This document shows positions 37,507 to 49,010 of a stretch of 64,000 nt of DNA, in pieces. The notes below the pieces were generated by a model. The model worked only from the letters and a program-made list of their open reading frames with translations, searched no databases and was not told the DNA's origin. Positions within the stretch are counted from its first letter, which is position 1. Every line of letters begins with the position of its first letter. The stretch is from assembly GCA_034620365.1 (NCBI GenBank), contig JAQGEQ010000084.1, positions 1,364,001-1,428,000 on the forward strand, in the 5' to 3' direction. Source of the stretch: Pegea sp. RAD2-039 (taxonomy: Eukaryota > Chordata > Thaliacea > Salpida > Salpidae). The position numbers were made by a program, and so were the translations under genes.

Positions 37507-40500
37507 ATGTCAACCAAGTTAAAAGCTGCTAAAAATAACATAGAATCATCTAAGTAAGTAGATTTGTAAATTTATTGCAACTTAATTTTATACTTATACT
37601 ATTTTATACTTCTACAACTATAATTTTATACAATATTTGATTTATCATCTAGATATATATAATATATATAGTATATTTTGATTTAAATTGATTTAGTTGA
37701 AGATAATATTATTTTTAATTAGAATATTTATTAGTTTTTAATGATTGCAATTTTTAATTACTTTATAAATACTTTAGTGATTTTAAATTAAGTTTTTATA
37801 TAACTGAGATTATTTCTTAGATTAAATATTTTAAATTATACTAACTGAATGATAAGAATGACTTTGTTGATGTTTTCATCTAATTAAGATTACTAATTAG
37901 TAACATACCAACAACAAAAAGGTTATAGATGGCAATTTTTTTAGGACAAAGTTTAAAAATGTTTTAAGTGGATTAGAAAAGTTGAAAATCTCATCAAATC
38001 CAGACAAAGAACAACTTAGATACCTCAGCCACAAACTACTAAATCTTATCAATGGAGAAGGTTATTTTGATTGTTCATAAATTTGTAGATATAGTTTGAT
38101 ATTTATTATAGAATATAAGAAAGTATGATAAATTTCGAAACATTTTGAATATTTCTAATTAATAATTTGCCTGAAAGATTTTTATTAGCATATTTAGCTA
38201 AATTTGCAACTATTTTAATCATGGTTTTAGTGATAGTTAACTGATTTTTCAATTTATAAAACTTTATTCTTTTTTCTTTTGCATTCTTGTTTTAATTAGA
38301 CACTTGAAAGCTGTTTATACTTTATTTTTGTGATATTTTATTCCATTTTCATAAAAATATTTATGTTATTATGTATACACAAAAACTATATATACCAAAA
38401 AATAGTTTACTAAACAGCTTTCACTTATAAAATACATTAAATGAAAATACTTTGTTAGTTTCAAAATTATTTTTCCCTAAAGGTCATTTATTTATTAAAC
38501 TTTTTAAAAGAGAATTTAGTTTTAGTAACTTGTTAATAATTTATAATATAACAAACAAGCTATTAAATTGAACAAAATAAATCTTTATACAATTTTTGTA
38601 GTATGGTTTGCTTGTATTATTGAATTTTATCAATGCTAATATTAAAATATCAAAAAGATGAGAAATTTTAGTTGACACATTTAAGCTTCAAGTACTGATC
38701 AAATATATTAAGTCGAAATGTTATTTACAGATGGGTCACCTAAAGTTGCTGCCACAAAAAGCTCTATTGAGCTTATTCTCTGCACACTTGAGGTATTTCT
38801 GCTCTTTATTTTAGTCACTACTTCATTTTTAATACAAATATTTTAACAAAAGAGCTGCAGTGACCACACAGCTATCCTTTCCTTGATTGAAACTCTTGGT
38901 GAAATATCTAAGGAAGGAAACTTAGCAATGAAAAAGTTAATTTCACATGACACCACCAGAACTCTGCTCTATGTATTTTCAAATCGAGGCCATGAGTTTA
39001 ATCACCGTTTATTGTTTTCTATCATCTGCTTGTTGTCAAAACTAGCGCCTAAAGGTTCGCGCTGCTAGCTGGAAAAATAGAAAATTACACAGTTAAAAAA
39101 CTTCGGGTTTTTCAGATAAGAAATTTGGACTTAGAGCCCGCTTAACTGGTGCATTAGGACCGTTGTTATCAACTATCCGATTATTTTATAATCATAATAG
39201 ACAAGCCAAGATGTTATCACCTACTTTGAACTTGATTCGTATTGCTCTCAACACTTGTTAGTCGCTTTATCTTTTTACATCACAAATTTTCAATTGATTT
39301 TTTAAGTGCTAAGTGGTTTATTTTTGTGGTTGAAACTTGTTTGATATCAAATATACTTTTAGCTCCGACAAATGCGAATGTGTTAGGCAGACACGGAGGT
39401 ATCAACATCCTTTATAAAGTTCTATTACATCTCAATAAAAAACAACAGATTACTTTGAGGTAACAACTATGACTTTTAAAGGATTAACTTTTTGCTTACT
39501 TTATTTTACAATAGATACACTTTATCTAGTCTGAATATGATGGTGAAAAATTCTAGTAAGTACTCTCTCCTTTCAGATGTAAATTCTATATTTTCTTATG
39601 ATGTAAGCTCAATTAGTATATTTCAAACAACAGAAGCTTTAGTTTGCTTGACAAATCAAATTTATAATCCGGTGTGTTATTACTGTTTATACAAGTGAAA
39701 TAACACATTTTTATTACTCTTTTGTGACTTCAACAATGTTCATCATGTTTTTGTCTTCTTTTATCTCTTTCAAGATATCACTAGATCCGTTTCTTTTGTG
39801 AAAAAGTTTCTTGAAATTCCACCTCCTTAAAAGCTGCGTCTTTTCTAGTAGACTGAACTTTTAATGATCTTACTAATATCAAATTGGTGGTGTTGGTGCT
39901 ATTTATGTCAAACTATTTCCTTGCTGACGAGTAATTGTAATTTATTTGAAAGTAATTTTGAACTTTTACTACCTTTCAATTTATCTGTCGTCGAGAAAGC
40001 TAAAAAGTTTGTAGATTTAACAAATAGAGAATAAATGTTTACTCATAGCACAATTTGGTGAATAATTCCTCTTTTGGCATTTGTTCTTTTTCTGAATAAA
40101 ATAGATTATCGATTTTATTGAATGTATAAGTTGAAGACAGTGCAACTGGCATGCAAACATGCGATAAAGGGCGACTACTTCAAAGCATTTTCGGCTTTTG
40201 TTTTTTTCATGTTTGATGTTTTATTGAAAAATCTTATATTAGTTTTATAAAGTTGCAAGATAAGCTGGTGGTGAGAATTTCTTAGTTGAAAAACTGGATT
40301 TGCTTTGTGTAGGTTGTTAAAGATTTTTAGAAAATCTTTTTTTAAAGTTATCAATTGTGATATTTTATTCAATATCTGTAAAAATATTTCTATTTTGAAA
40401 AGTTTCCATTTTGTGTTTTGACAAAACTGATATTCCCATATGGTTTTGTTTGCTTTTAAAAATTAATTTTTAAATAATTAATGCGTTTTAGTTACTCCAA

Positions 40501-43500
40501 ACTACTGTATTGATGCAAACATAATAATTTCAGTTGACATCTGAAAATTATATTCAGTATTCGACCTTTTTTCTTTAAACCTAAAATTTTTGATAGAGAC
40601 AAATGCTTCTAAAGCTGTTGGAATGGGAATTGTTTCGTTGATGTTAAATCTTCATAAAGAATTTCACAAAAGCGATTATCGTTCGGAAAAAGTGTTTCTG
40701 ATTCGGAAAACTATTTTGCTTGTACTCAAAAATGTCTCATCATTAAGTAAGTAGAAAAAAGAGAATGTTGAATTATATTAATGAAGTGTTTTGAAGATAG
40801 TGTATAAAATCAGTTTATTTAAAGTTCGCTAAATTGTGTTAATCACTCAAATTAGTTCAATCTATTGTTCCCACCCTCTTGTAGTCTTCAAGCACTCTTT
40901 AGTTTAACAGTTTTAAACAGATATCCTCATCGATTAGTGTAAAAGCATGAGTACAAGCTGGCCACTTTTGTATCTTTTTTACCATCAGAATGTGTCAAGT
41001 ACTAACAGAATGTGTATTTACAAAAGCAACTCACATAAAAAGCCATTGAGTCATACACATTCAATCACCTACAACTGATTTTTCACAGAAAGTAGCCGGG
41101 TTGCTTTTGCTGAAGCATCTGGCCTCAACGTATTGTATACATCTTGTAAAAATTACCTTTCAGGTAACAACTTTTTCAACAGAATTGTTGTTTTAACATT
41201 AATAATTAATTTTTGAATAATTCTTAGTTTTCACTACAAATTACGTTAGCTTTACTTTGAAAACCCTTTTATGAACACGACTGTTGTAATTTGTACACGA
41301 GTATCTTACTTTTATTGCAGCAGCCAACCCCAGCCGCCAGGTGACCGATTTACTGAATATCTCAGCGCAAATAGTGACCAGGTGCCAGCCGAAGCAGCAG
41401 TTACCAACACCAGCTTACATCTGCTCTTTTGCTTTCAATTTACCTGGAAAAAAAGAAAGCGATGAAAGGCTAAGTTCAGTTTCAGGTCAGTTGGATATTG
41501 AGGGAGGTTTTGTAAACATTTTTCTTTTCTTCATTTTTCTTTTCTTCAATTTTCTTTTCTTCATTTTTCTTTTCTTCATTTTTCTACCAGCTAAATACGG
41601 AAACGTTTCATTTGTACTTTGTCACGATATAGGAAGCTCATTTTTGAGTGAAATAATTTGAGATTTATGAGAAATTTCAGAAGTAATTAAACCTTCCAAG
41701 TTTCAACTTTCAGTGAATTTTTTGAAGCTAATTTGTAGCTGTTTAAAAGGTGAAAATTATGAAGAAGATTTCGATACTGAAGATTCACCGGATGATTTTC
41801 CAGACGATGATGAAGATGAGGATGAAGACATAGAAGAAGATAGAAAATTAATTAAGATAAAAAACAAAAGAGTAAGTGATGAAATAAAAGCTCAACTCTT
41901 CTTGATGATCTGTGTCTTCAGAGCAAGAACTCTTTGATAAAATCAGATGAGAGTGATCCGAAGACCTCATCAAAGACCTCTTCATTGACGAGAGCTTATG
42001 AAGACCTTAAGATGTATGAAAGGTTCTTCCTAGAACTCTCAGACTTTCCGGTAAAATATCCATTAAGATTTCAATCTTTATCTTAAATAAATCCTCATCT
42101 AGTGGGACTCTACCAACAACATCCGGGGCTCCACAAGCACTCAAATCGGAAGCTTGAAACTCGATTCTCGACGAGGGTCAGTGGTGCGTAACAAAAGTGT
42201 CCCGGATGGTTTGAACTTGGAAAAGAGCTCGGTTTGGAAGTCAGATTGTCACAAAGATCGAAGTCACTCAGAGAATCCAGTGAAAGTTCTTCTGGAAGAA
42301 GATGAAACTTCCAGTTCTTTGAGTCGCGATTTCGTTCACTTGCTGCAAATTGGGCGGAATCACGAATCGACTTCAACATCTTCAAAACTCTCGCGTAAAT
42401 CGAAGAAGAGTAAGTCACGTGGTCAGTCGGTCACGTGGTCTACTACTTGCTGAATTGTTGTAGGTAAAAGCGACGACAAATCATCAACATCTGACGGAGA
42501 AAGTTTCAGAAATCTCTTCCTCGAGTCTTTTGAAGGTAAGATCTGATCTTTAGATGCTGAAGTTTAATATTTATCTTTAGTTGCAGACTCTAATATTCCA
42601 TCTCCTCAACTTCTTAAAATGAAGAGATCTTATCGCAACAAGATCACCTCTCTTGCTACAAAGACGATCTCAGTGAAAGGAGGGATCAATCGGTTGTCAC
42701 TGGCTGATGAGCATCTTTCGGAACCAATCTACTGGAAGAGTGAACCTCTACTCAGCACCAAGGGCAATCAGCGGTTTGTGCTCTCTCCTTCTCTCTTCAA
42801 TCATAACAACAATCTCATAGATTGATGCGGAGTCGGGTAATTTCAGATCTTTCACGGACTGTCAATCCTCACAAGTTGATTGCTACTTGCGTTTTTGACT
42901 CCAGCCCGTCGAGTGATGACGTAGCCAAGAAAATGACGTCACGATCGAATCCTGATATCAACAGCAGCAGCTCGTTTGATACAAAAAAACAAAACAAATT
43001 AAAGACTTCGGAGCCTTTGCTTATTCCTACCGGGATTTTAGACAATTCATCTCCGCGACCCAACTCAAAACTAAGCTCCGGCTCGATGGTTCTTCCGTCA
43101 GTTGATTGGAACAGTAATTTCAGTGGCGCTACACTGACATCTAGTGATCAAACTTCAGCCTTAGAATCCTCCTCACTTCTAGAGCAAATTTTTGTTGAGT
43201 CAACTGAGCAAAGATCTTCAGATGAAGAACTTGCAGAAGATCGGCTCTCACCTCCACTTCATTTCAACTCAGACTTTGAAAGCGGAAATTTGAGATCAGC
43301 TTTTCGAGTAAATTATTTTCAGATGAAGATGAATCTTTGCTAATCTGTTGATGTAGATTCGAGAGTTTGAATATGATCTTGTATTGAATTCGGATTGTAA
43401 CACTCACAACCACTTCCAGTGGTTTTACTTTGAAGTATCTCAGATGCAAGTTGCTAAATGGTATACTTTCAACATCATCAACTGTGAGAAGAAAGGAAGT

Positions 43501-46212
43501 AACTTCAATGAGGGTCTGTGTCCCGCATCATCCACATCAATGCGCTAATCTCACGATGTTCTTAGGTATGCAGCCAGTGATGTTTTCCGCTATCGAAGCG
43601 CGACGTGGTCGTCCTTTTTGGCGAAGAGTAGGACGAAATGTCTGTTACTATCGCAACCACTTTGTAAAACATGGATGTCAGAAAGAAGATCGTTTGAATC
43701 GATGTCATTTTACTGCAACTTTTAGTGTGATGTTTGAACATGAAGCAGATATCTGCTATCTCGCATATCACTACCCTTACACCTTCACTAAGTTACAAGT
43801 CCGCTGCATCCTCATCTTAAACTGGCATCACTGAGTGTGTCTTTACAGATGGATTTGAATCTGCTCTTGTCACAAGTCGACTCTTCGATCTTTGTTCAGC
43901 AACAAACTCTTTGCCAAACTCTTTCTGGAAACCCGGTTCCACTTCTCACCATCACTGCGATGCCAACAAAACAGGAATCCATCAAAGACTCCCAAGATGA
44001 GCTCAGTAAGCAGCTTCATCACTAACCTCTGATCTTTTCTTCATCTTCTCCCTTCCAGGATCGCGTCCTTATATCTTCCTCACTGCGCGAGTTCATCCCG
44101 GCGAGTCGAATGCTTCATGGACGATGTTGGGGACTCTCAAACTACTTCTAACTCCTCCTTCCCAAACGGATGACTCTTCTTCTCTTGCATCTATCGCTGA
44201 TGAGCTCCGTCAATCTTTTATCTTTAAGATTGTTCCAATGCTAAATCCAGATGGAGTCATTAACGGACAGTGAGTAATCTGTGTCTTTATCTTCATCATC
44301 TGTCATCTTCTTCTTCTGTATCTTCATCATCTGTGTCTTCTTCATCTGTCTCTCTCTCCTTCTGTGTCGCGTCCTTATATCTTCCTCACTGCGCGAGTTC
44401 ATCCCGGCGAGTCGAATGCTTCATGGACGATGTTGGGGACTCTCAAACTACTTCTAACTCCTCCTTCCCAAACGGATGACTCTTCTTCTCTTGCATCTAT
44501 CGCTGATGAGCTCCGTCAATCTTTTATCTTTAAGATTGTTCCAATGCTAAATCCAGATGGAGTCATTAACGGACAGTGAGTAATCTGTGTCTTCATCTGT
44601 ATCTTCTTCATCTGTGTCTTCTTCATCTGTGTCTTCTTCATCTGTGTCTTCATCTGTATCTTCTTCATCTGTATTTTCTTCTTCTGTGTCTTCATCATCT
44701 GTGTTTTCTTCATCTGTGTCTTCATCTGTATCTTCTTCATCTGTATCTTCTTCATCTATGTCATCTTCATCTGTATCATCTTCATCTGTGTCTTCATCTG
44801 TATCTTCTTCATCTGTATCTTCTTCATCTATGTCATCTTCATCTGTGTCATCTTCATCTGTGTCTTCTGCAGTCATCGTTGTTCCTTGAGTGGTGAAGAT
44901 CTGAATCGAACTTGGATCGATCCGAATCCGTTGCAACATCCGACTATCTTTCACACTAAGGGACTTCTTCAGTATCTTCAAGCAATCCAAAAAGGTGACA
45001 GCTCTTCTTCCTGATCCACATCTTTATCTTCTTCTTTCAGATCCTCTTGTTTACTGTGATTATCACGGACATTCTCGAAAGATGAATGTCTTCCTCTACG
45101 GATGTTGTCATCGAGAGTCCATAATTGACAGCGACAGCTCTTTTCTCGTCGGAGGACCTGATTATCCGGTTGCTTGCAAAGTATGTCCTCTACTTCCTCT
45201 TTCAGCTGATCTTCAAATGATCTTCTTTTTCAGACTCTTCCTCGTTTGCTGCATCCAAGAGCTCCAATCTTTTCTTGGAAGAATTGCAGCTTTGCAGTGG
45301 ATAAGGCAAAGCTAGGTGCGGCCCGTGTAGTGGTCTGGAGGGAGTTTGGGGTGGTCCGCAGTTACACCATGGAGTCCACGTACTGTGGTTGTGACCAGGG
45401 CGAGTTCCGAGGCAAACATGTCAACATTTGGAACCTGGAACAAATGGGATCTCATTTCTGTGAAACTCTTCTGCTCATTTCTGTGAAACTCTTCTGCTTT
45501 TGAAGAATCGGGAAGATCAAAGGCAGCTCCCTGTGTTTGAGGAAGATAACATCATGTAAGTCTTCCTCATCTTCTAATTACTGATCTTTATCAGATCAAT
45601 GATTTCAGAGAAACTAATGATGAGAACCTGAATGTTGATCGAGTCCAGAAGACTTCTTTCATCGATTCCGATGATGAGCTGACTCCGGATGAGGACTCTT
45701 TCTCTGTATCCGAGTGTCTCTGTGATGAGGAAGATCTCGACTGTTCTTCTCTTCATTATCCGAAACCGATGGAGGTTCAGATGGATTCATCCACAACCAA
45801 GTCCCAGCTTGCTTCTAAGCGCCTACCTGAAGCTGTAAAAGCAACACACAAAAACAAACCAATCAACAAAAACAATAATAACAAAAACAAAATCGTTAAT
45901 AACAGTAGCATCAACAACAACAACAAACCCATCGATAAGTCGATACCTTCTAGTAATCAAAATAAGGGTCCAGCCCCTTTGGTTTACATTAATCATTCTC
46001 CAAGACGTTTCTCAAGATACGCCCAGTCAAAGAAACAGCCGCGATTACAAGATCTCGAATCAAATATTAATTCTGATGATGATAAATATAGTGAGATGCT
46101 TGCGATTACTCAAATATCTCTAGACCCTCGCCCACATTCATCACCACATTCATATAGTTTCCCAAGACCCTTTGAGTCTAAACGTTCACCCAGGTCAAGC
46201 CAGGGTAACTAG
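37507..46212 (+). CDS. AGTPBP1: Cytosolic carboxypeptidase 1-like (tubulin deglutamylase)
   Basis: An M14D zinc carboxypeptidase that trims polyglutamate chains from tubulin. Twenty-four exons, all phase-compatible except for one lesion, give about 1442 residues (human 1226). Exons 1-10 (37507-41485) encode ARM/HEAT-like repeats with KTNASKAV and [16 protein letters not shown]. Exons 11-16 (41750-43307) encode an acidic linker with [12 protein letters not shown]. Exons 17-19 (43357-44005) encode the CCP N-domain: [32 protein letters not shown]. Exon 20 (44059-44269) has [12 protein letters not shown] (zinc His and Glu). Exon 21 has SLSGEDLNR, exon 22 [14 protein letters not shown] (third zinc His) and exon 23 VVVWREFG and [10 protein letters not shown] (catalytic Glu). 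Exon 24 adds an Asn/Lys-rich tail ending at TAG 46210. A 23-bp tandem copy in exon 23 stops the frame at 45501. The close paralogue CCP4 cannot be fully excluded. Confidence 0.95.
41519..41585 (+). repeat. 15-bp pyrimidine tandem repeat in an AGTPBP1 intron
   Basis: About four and a half copies of TTTTTCTTTTCTTCA in the intron after exon 10. Confidence 0.85.
44061..44287 (+). repeat. Tandem exon duplication, copy 1 (functional exon 20)
   Basis: Identical by eye over 227 bases to 44367-44593, offset 306. This copy has the splice acceptor (CTTCCAG, ending 44058) and the donor (GTGAGT at 44270), so it is taken as the working exon 20. Confidence 0.95.
44288..44366 (+). repeat. TCATCTGTGTCT-type minisatellite, left block
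   Basis: Imperfect 6-15-bp units built from TCTTCATCTGTG/TCTTCTTCATCTGTA, lying between the two copies of exon 20. Confidence 0.8.
44367..44593 (+). pseudogene. Tandem exon duplication, copy 2 (no splice acceptor)
   Basis: An exact second copy of exon 20 from its third base through the donor GTGAGT and a few intron bases. It starts two bases inside the exon, so the CAG acceptor was not copied; the base run before it is CTTCTGTG. Its reading frame ([14 protein letters not shown]...) is intact, but without an acceptor it should stay intronic. It could also be an assembly artefact. Confidence 0.85.
44594..44870 (+). repeat. TCTTCATCTGTG minisatellite, right block
   Basis: About 280 bases of the same TCTTCATCTGT(A/G) units, running up to the TTCTGCAG acceptor of exon 21. 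They are open as Ser/Val-rich on plus and Asp/Glu/Thr-rich on minus; both are chance consequences of the repeat. Confidence 0.92.
45451..45496 (+). repeat. 23-bp tandem duplication that breaks AGTPBP1 exon 23
   Basis: CTCATTTCTGTGAAACTCTTCTG at 45451-45473 is repeated without change at 45474-45496. With both copies the frame ends at TGA 45501-45503. With one copy the exon length becomes 299, and its phase matches exon 24 exactly. Confidence 0.95.
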
Positions 46213-48720
46213 CACTTAAACGAGTATTTGTGTTTTGAATTTAGCAAATACATCTTTGTTTCAAACCGAATGAAGCTTTGTTTAACTGACTTCAGTCCTT
46301 CAATCAACAACTCCATCATCGTACTTTTATGTGAAGCATTTGACGGCTCTTAAAAGCATTTGCTGATTTGTTTGTTTTATCGATACAATATCTTCCTTCA
46401 TGTCTTGATGTACTTCATCTAAATCTTTCTAAATGATTGAATCTTATTTATTAAACTTGTATATTTGTTTTGTTGTTTTCATTTGATCATCAAATCTACA
46501 AACTCTTATTGGTTGTAGATTGCTTTGTGTTAATTTGCAAATTTATTATTTATTCAAAACAATTTTAGGAAGTATTTATTTTATTTGTTTGTTTCGTACT
46601 TAAACTTGTTTTTGTGATTTAAAATCGCCATTGAAACGTGATGAACATACCTTCATATATTGACATTAAAATCTTAGAAAATATATTTAAGTTGTCTTTT
46701 ACCTAATAAACTTCAGTTACTGAAAAAATGTCTCATATAAATCAGTGAGTTTATTTTTAGTTTAAGAATTATATATTATATAATTTGCTAATTTAAAAAT
46801 CAGTTATGTTTAAACAAGTCTTTTTTAAACAAACTTTTGGTAGTGAGCATTTCATAATCTAATATTTAAAATATTATTTATATAAAGTTTGAAGGTGGGT
46901 ATGTTAGCTTAAGAACTGATTTAAAAAGCTGCAAAGCACTAATAAAAGACAATTGTATCAGAAACTTCTCAAATTTAATCGTATTATCTTCAACTTTGAA
47001 TAAATGTAAAGGATATTTTGTTAATTACATTTGCATTCAATTTCTATCACCAGAAAAAAGAGAAATTTATTAAATAGAAGTCAGGGAAAGTTGTCTTGAA
47101 CCTGTTAGCTACAAGATCATTATCTGATCCAGTTTGCAGAAACACTTTATTTTTTTCTGTACCATGAACCTATTTTTAGTAGCAGCTTTAGATATTGTGC
47201 ACTAGCAATTACAATCATGAATGATTTAGTAAAAGTTGCTAAATGCAATTAATTTCAAAGTACTTTCAATCACAACCTCTGAAATTTCAACTTTATGGAA
47301 CAAGCTCGAAAAGCTTGGTTTGTTTTTACCAGCTCAATAGATTCAACACATAAATTGACTAAAATAAATTCCCTTTTTCTACCTGTGCAAAATTCCAACT
47401 TGCTTTCTATTTTAAATTAAATTTTTTAAACACCACAAAAAGGCTCGATTTGAGTATTAAAAATTGAAATATAGCATCACACACATTTTATAGAAGAAAT
47501 AAATCCTCAAACCCTTTGACATCAAATGAAAAATCTTTAACAACCAAATAAAACAACTTTCTAACTTACACTATAATACGATTAGCCTTTCAATTATAAA
47601 CCAGAATCAACAATTTTATCAAAAGCTTTAAATCTTTTGTGACCATAAGAATATTTAGACAATTTGTTTGTAGTTGATAAACACTCAGTATTTTAGTCTT
47701 TTTTCATTTAACCACATCTTTAGTATGAACATTTGTTTTGACTGAAAAAGTATTTCTTGATAGAATTGTTTTAAACATAAGCCTCAATATAAACGTTTTT
47801 ATTAAACAAATTTGTTTGTACAAAAAGCTGATTTTTCCATCGTAATATATGAAACAGCTTCATATAATTGAAATTATCAAACTTAAGATTTGTCTATTTA
47901 GTTGTTTTGCCCCTTCAAATTGTATTTGATTCTTATAGCTGATTACTTAGTTTTATGATACCAGAAATAAAAGTTCTTCAAATATGTATTAAATAGTTAC
48001 AACTGATTCACAACAAACTACAGCTGAACTTTTTTTATGACTTTTATTAATTTTTCTTTTACAAGTCATCATAAAAGGAATAAGTGATTATTCTGCTGAA
48101 ATTTATCTTACTTGCAAATGCTCTTTAATAAATACAACTGAGTTTTTCATCTTATTATTTTTGATCTTTGCTTTTTAAAAAGCAAACTTAAAACCGTGTT
48201 TCTGTCTGTAGATAGATAATTTTATTCAAAAACCAAAGACGCTGTTTCATTTTTGCATAAAGACACAAAAATTATATAAGAAACAATTAAGTTGGTTTAG
48301 CATCTTGATTTGTAACAAATCCTCGGCCAACAAAACCAAGAATATATTTTTTCCCTTAAGGCTCGCTTGCTTGCAGTAGATGCAACAAAGTACCCATCTC
48401 AAAAGCAGAATTTATACTCTATAAAAATTGTCAAATCAAATGTAGCTTATTTATATTTGTTTCATCTTTCATCAGTAAGATTTATGTCTGACGATTTTGA
48501 TAGAAAAATAAGTTTATAAAAACTGTTATTATTTTGAGTCTAATACTGACAACAGTAAGATTTTTTATAGTGAAATAATAATGAGTGTTTAAGTAACAGC
48601 AACACAAGTGTAACTTTAAATCATCGAATGCCGTAATTACTTTAATTGTAATCGCCACTTTTATATAGACATGTTCTTTTCATTCAGTCTTTTAATCGGA
48701 TAAAATTCTGTTTTCTTTTC
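46213..48720. other. Intergenic downstream of AGTPBP1
   Basis: AT-rich. The left few hundred bases are probably the AGTPBP1 3' UTR (an AATAAA occurs near 46705). No exon or repeat recognised in the remainder. Confidence 0.4.
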
Positions 48721-49010
48721 TTTCACCCGCTTTGGCTGCGAACGGCCATGCATATATATATATGGTTAGCATATATGAGGTAGGGTAGAAATTATGGATA
48801 TCCAGTTGTTGCCCATGAACGGGGCTGGCGTTGCAGAAGCTGTCAAAACGACACTGAGTATAGTGACAAGCTGCCTACGAGGCTCTTACTCCGGCTTTGA
48901 ATTCGGAGTTTTGCATCTCTTAGAAGTGTTGTCATTTTACCAGACTCACAGGGTCCTTCTACCCTGGTTTTTAATTACAATCAGTTTATTAATAAGCAGA
49001 AAAAAGTGAA
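48721..49010. repeat. Less AT-rich island, probable transposon-derived fragment
   Basis: About 250 bases with much higher GC than the 2 kb on either side, and an ATATATATAT run inside. The start (GCTTTGGCTGCGAACGGCC) vaguely resembles the reverse complement of the LINE 3' end at 2666-2688. The remainder does not, and the open stretch at 48794-49009 has no known motif. Origin unresolved. Confidence 0.35.

Noticed and set aside
39556-39576. A 21-base GT..AG stretch directly after AGTPBP1 exon 7 that could be a micro-intron
   Set aside because: Too short for animal splicing. The homologous sequence (KTNA...) resumes at 40597 in the correct phase, so the intron is about 1 kb.
42735-42840. Frameshift in AGTPBP1 where the open frame ends at TGA before the next long frame
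   Set aside because: A 47-base intron (donor GTTTGT at 42774, acceptor CATAG ending 42820) restores the frame and matches the conserved spacing of the family.
44547-44990. Asp/Glu/Thr-rich minus-strand frame and Ser/Val-rich plus frames
   Set aside because: Produced by the TCTTCATCTGTG minisatellite in an AGTPBP1 intron. No start context, splice partners or homology.
45479-45503. GTGAAACT..TTTTGAAG read as a 23-base intron that would rescue AGTPBP1 exon 23
   Set aside because: Length is implausible for an animal intron, and the simpler explanation is the adjacent perfect tandem repeat.
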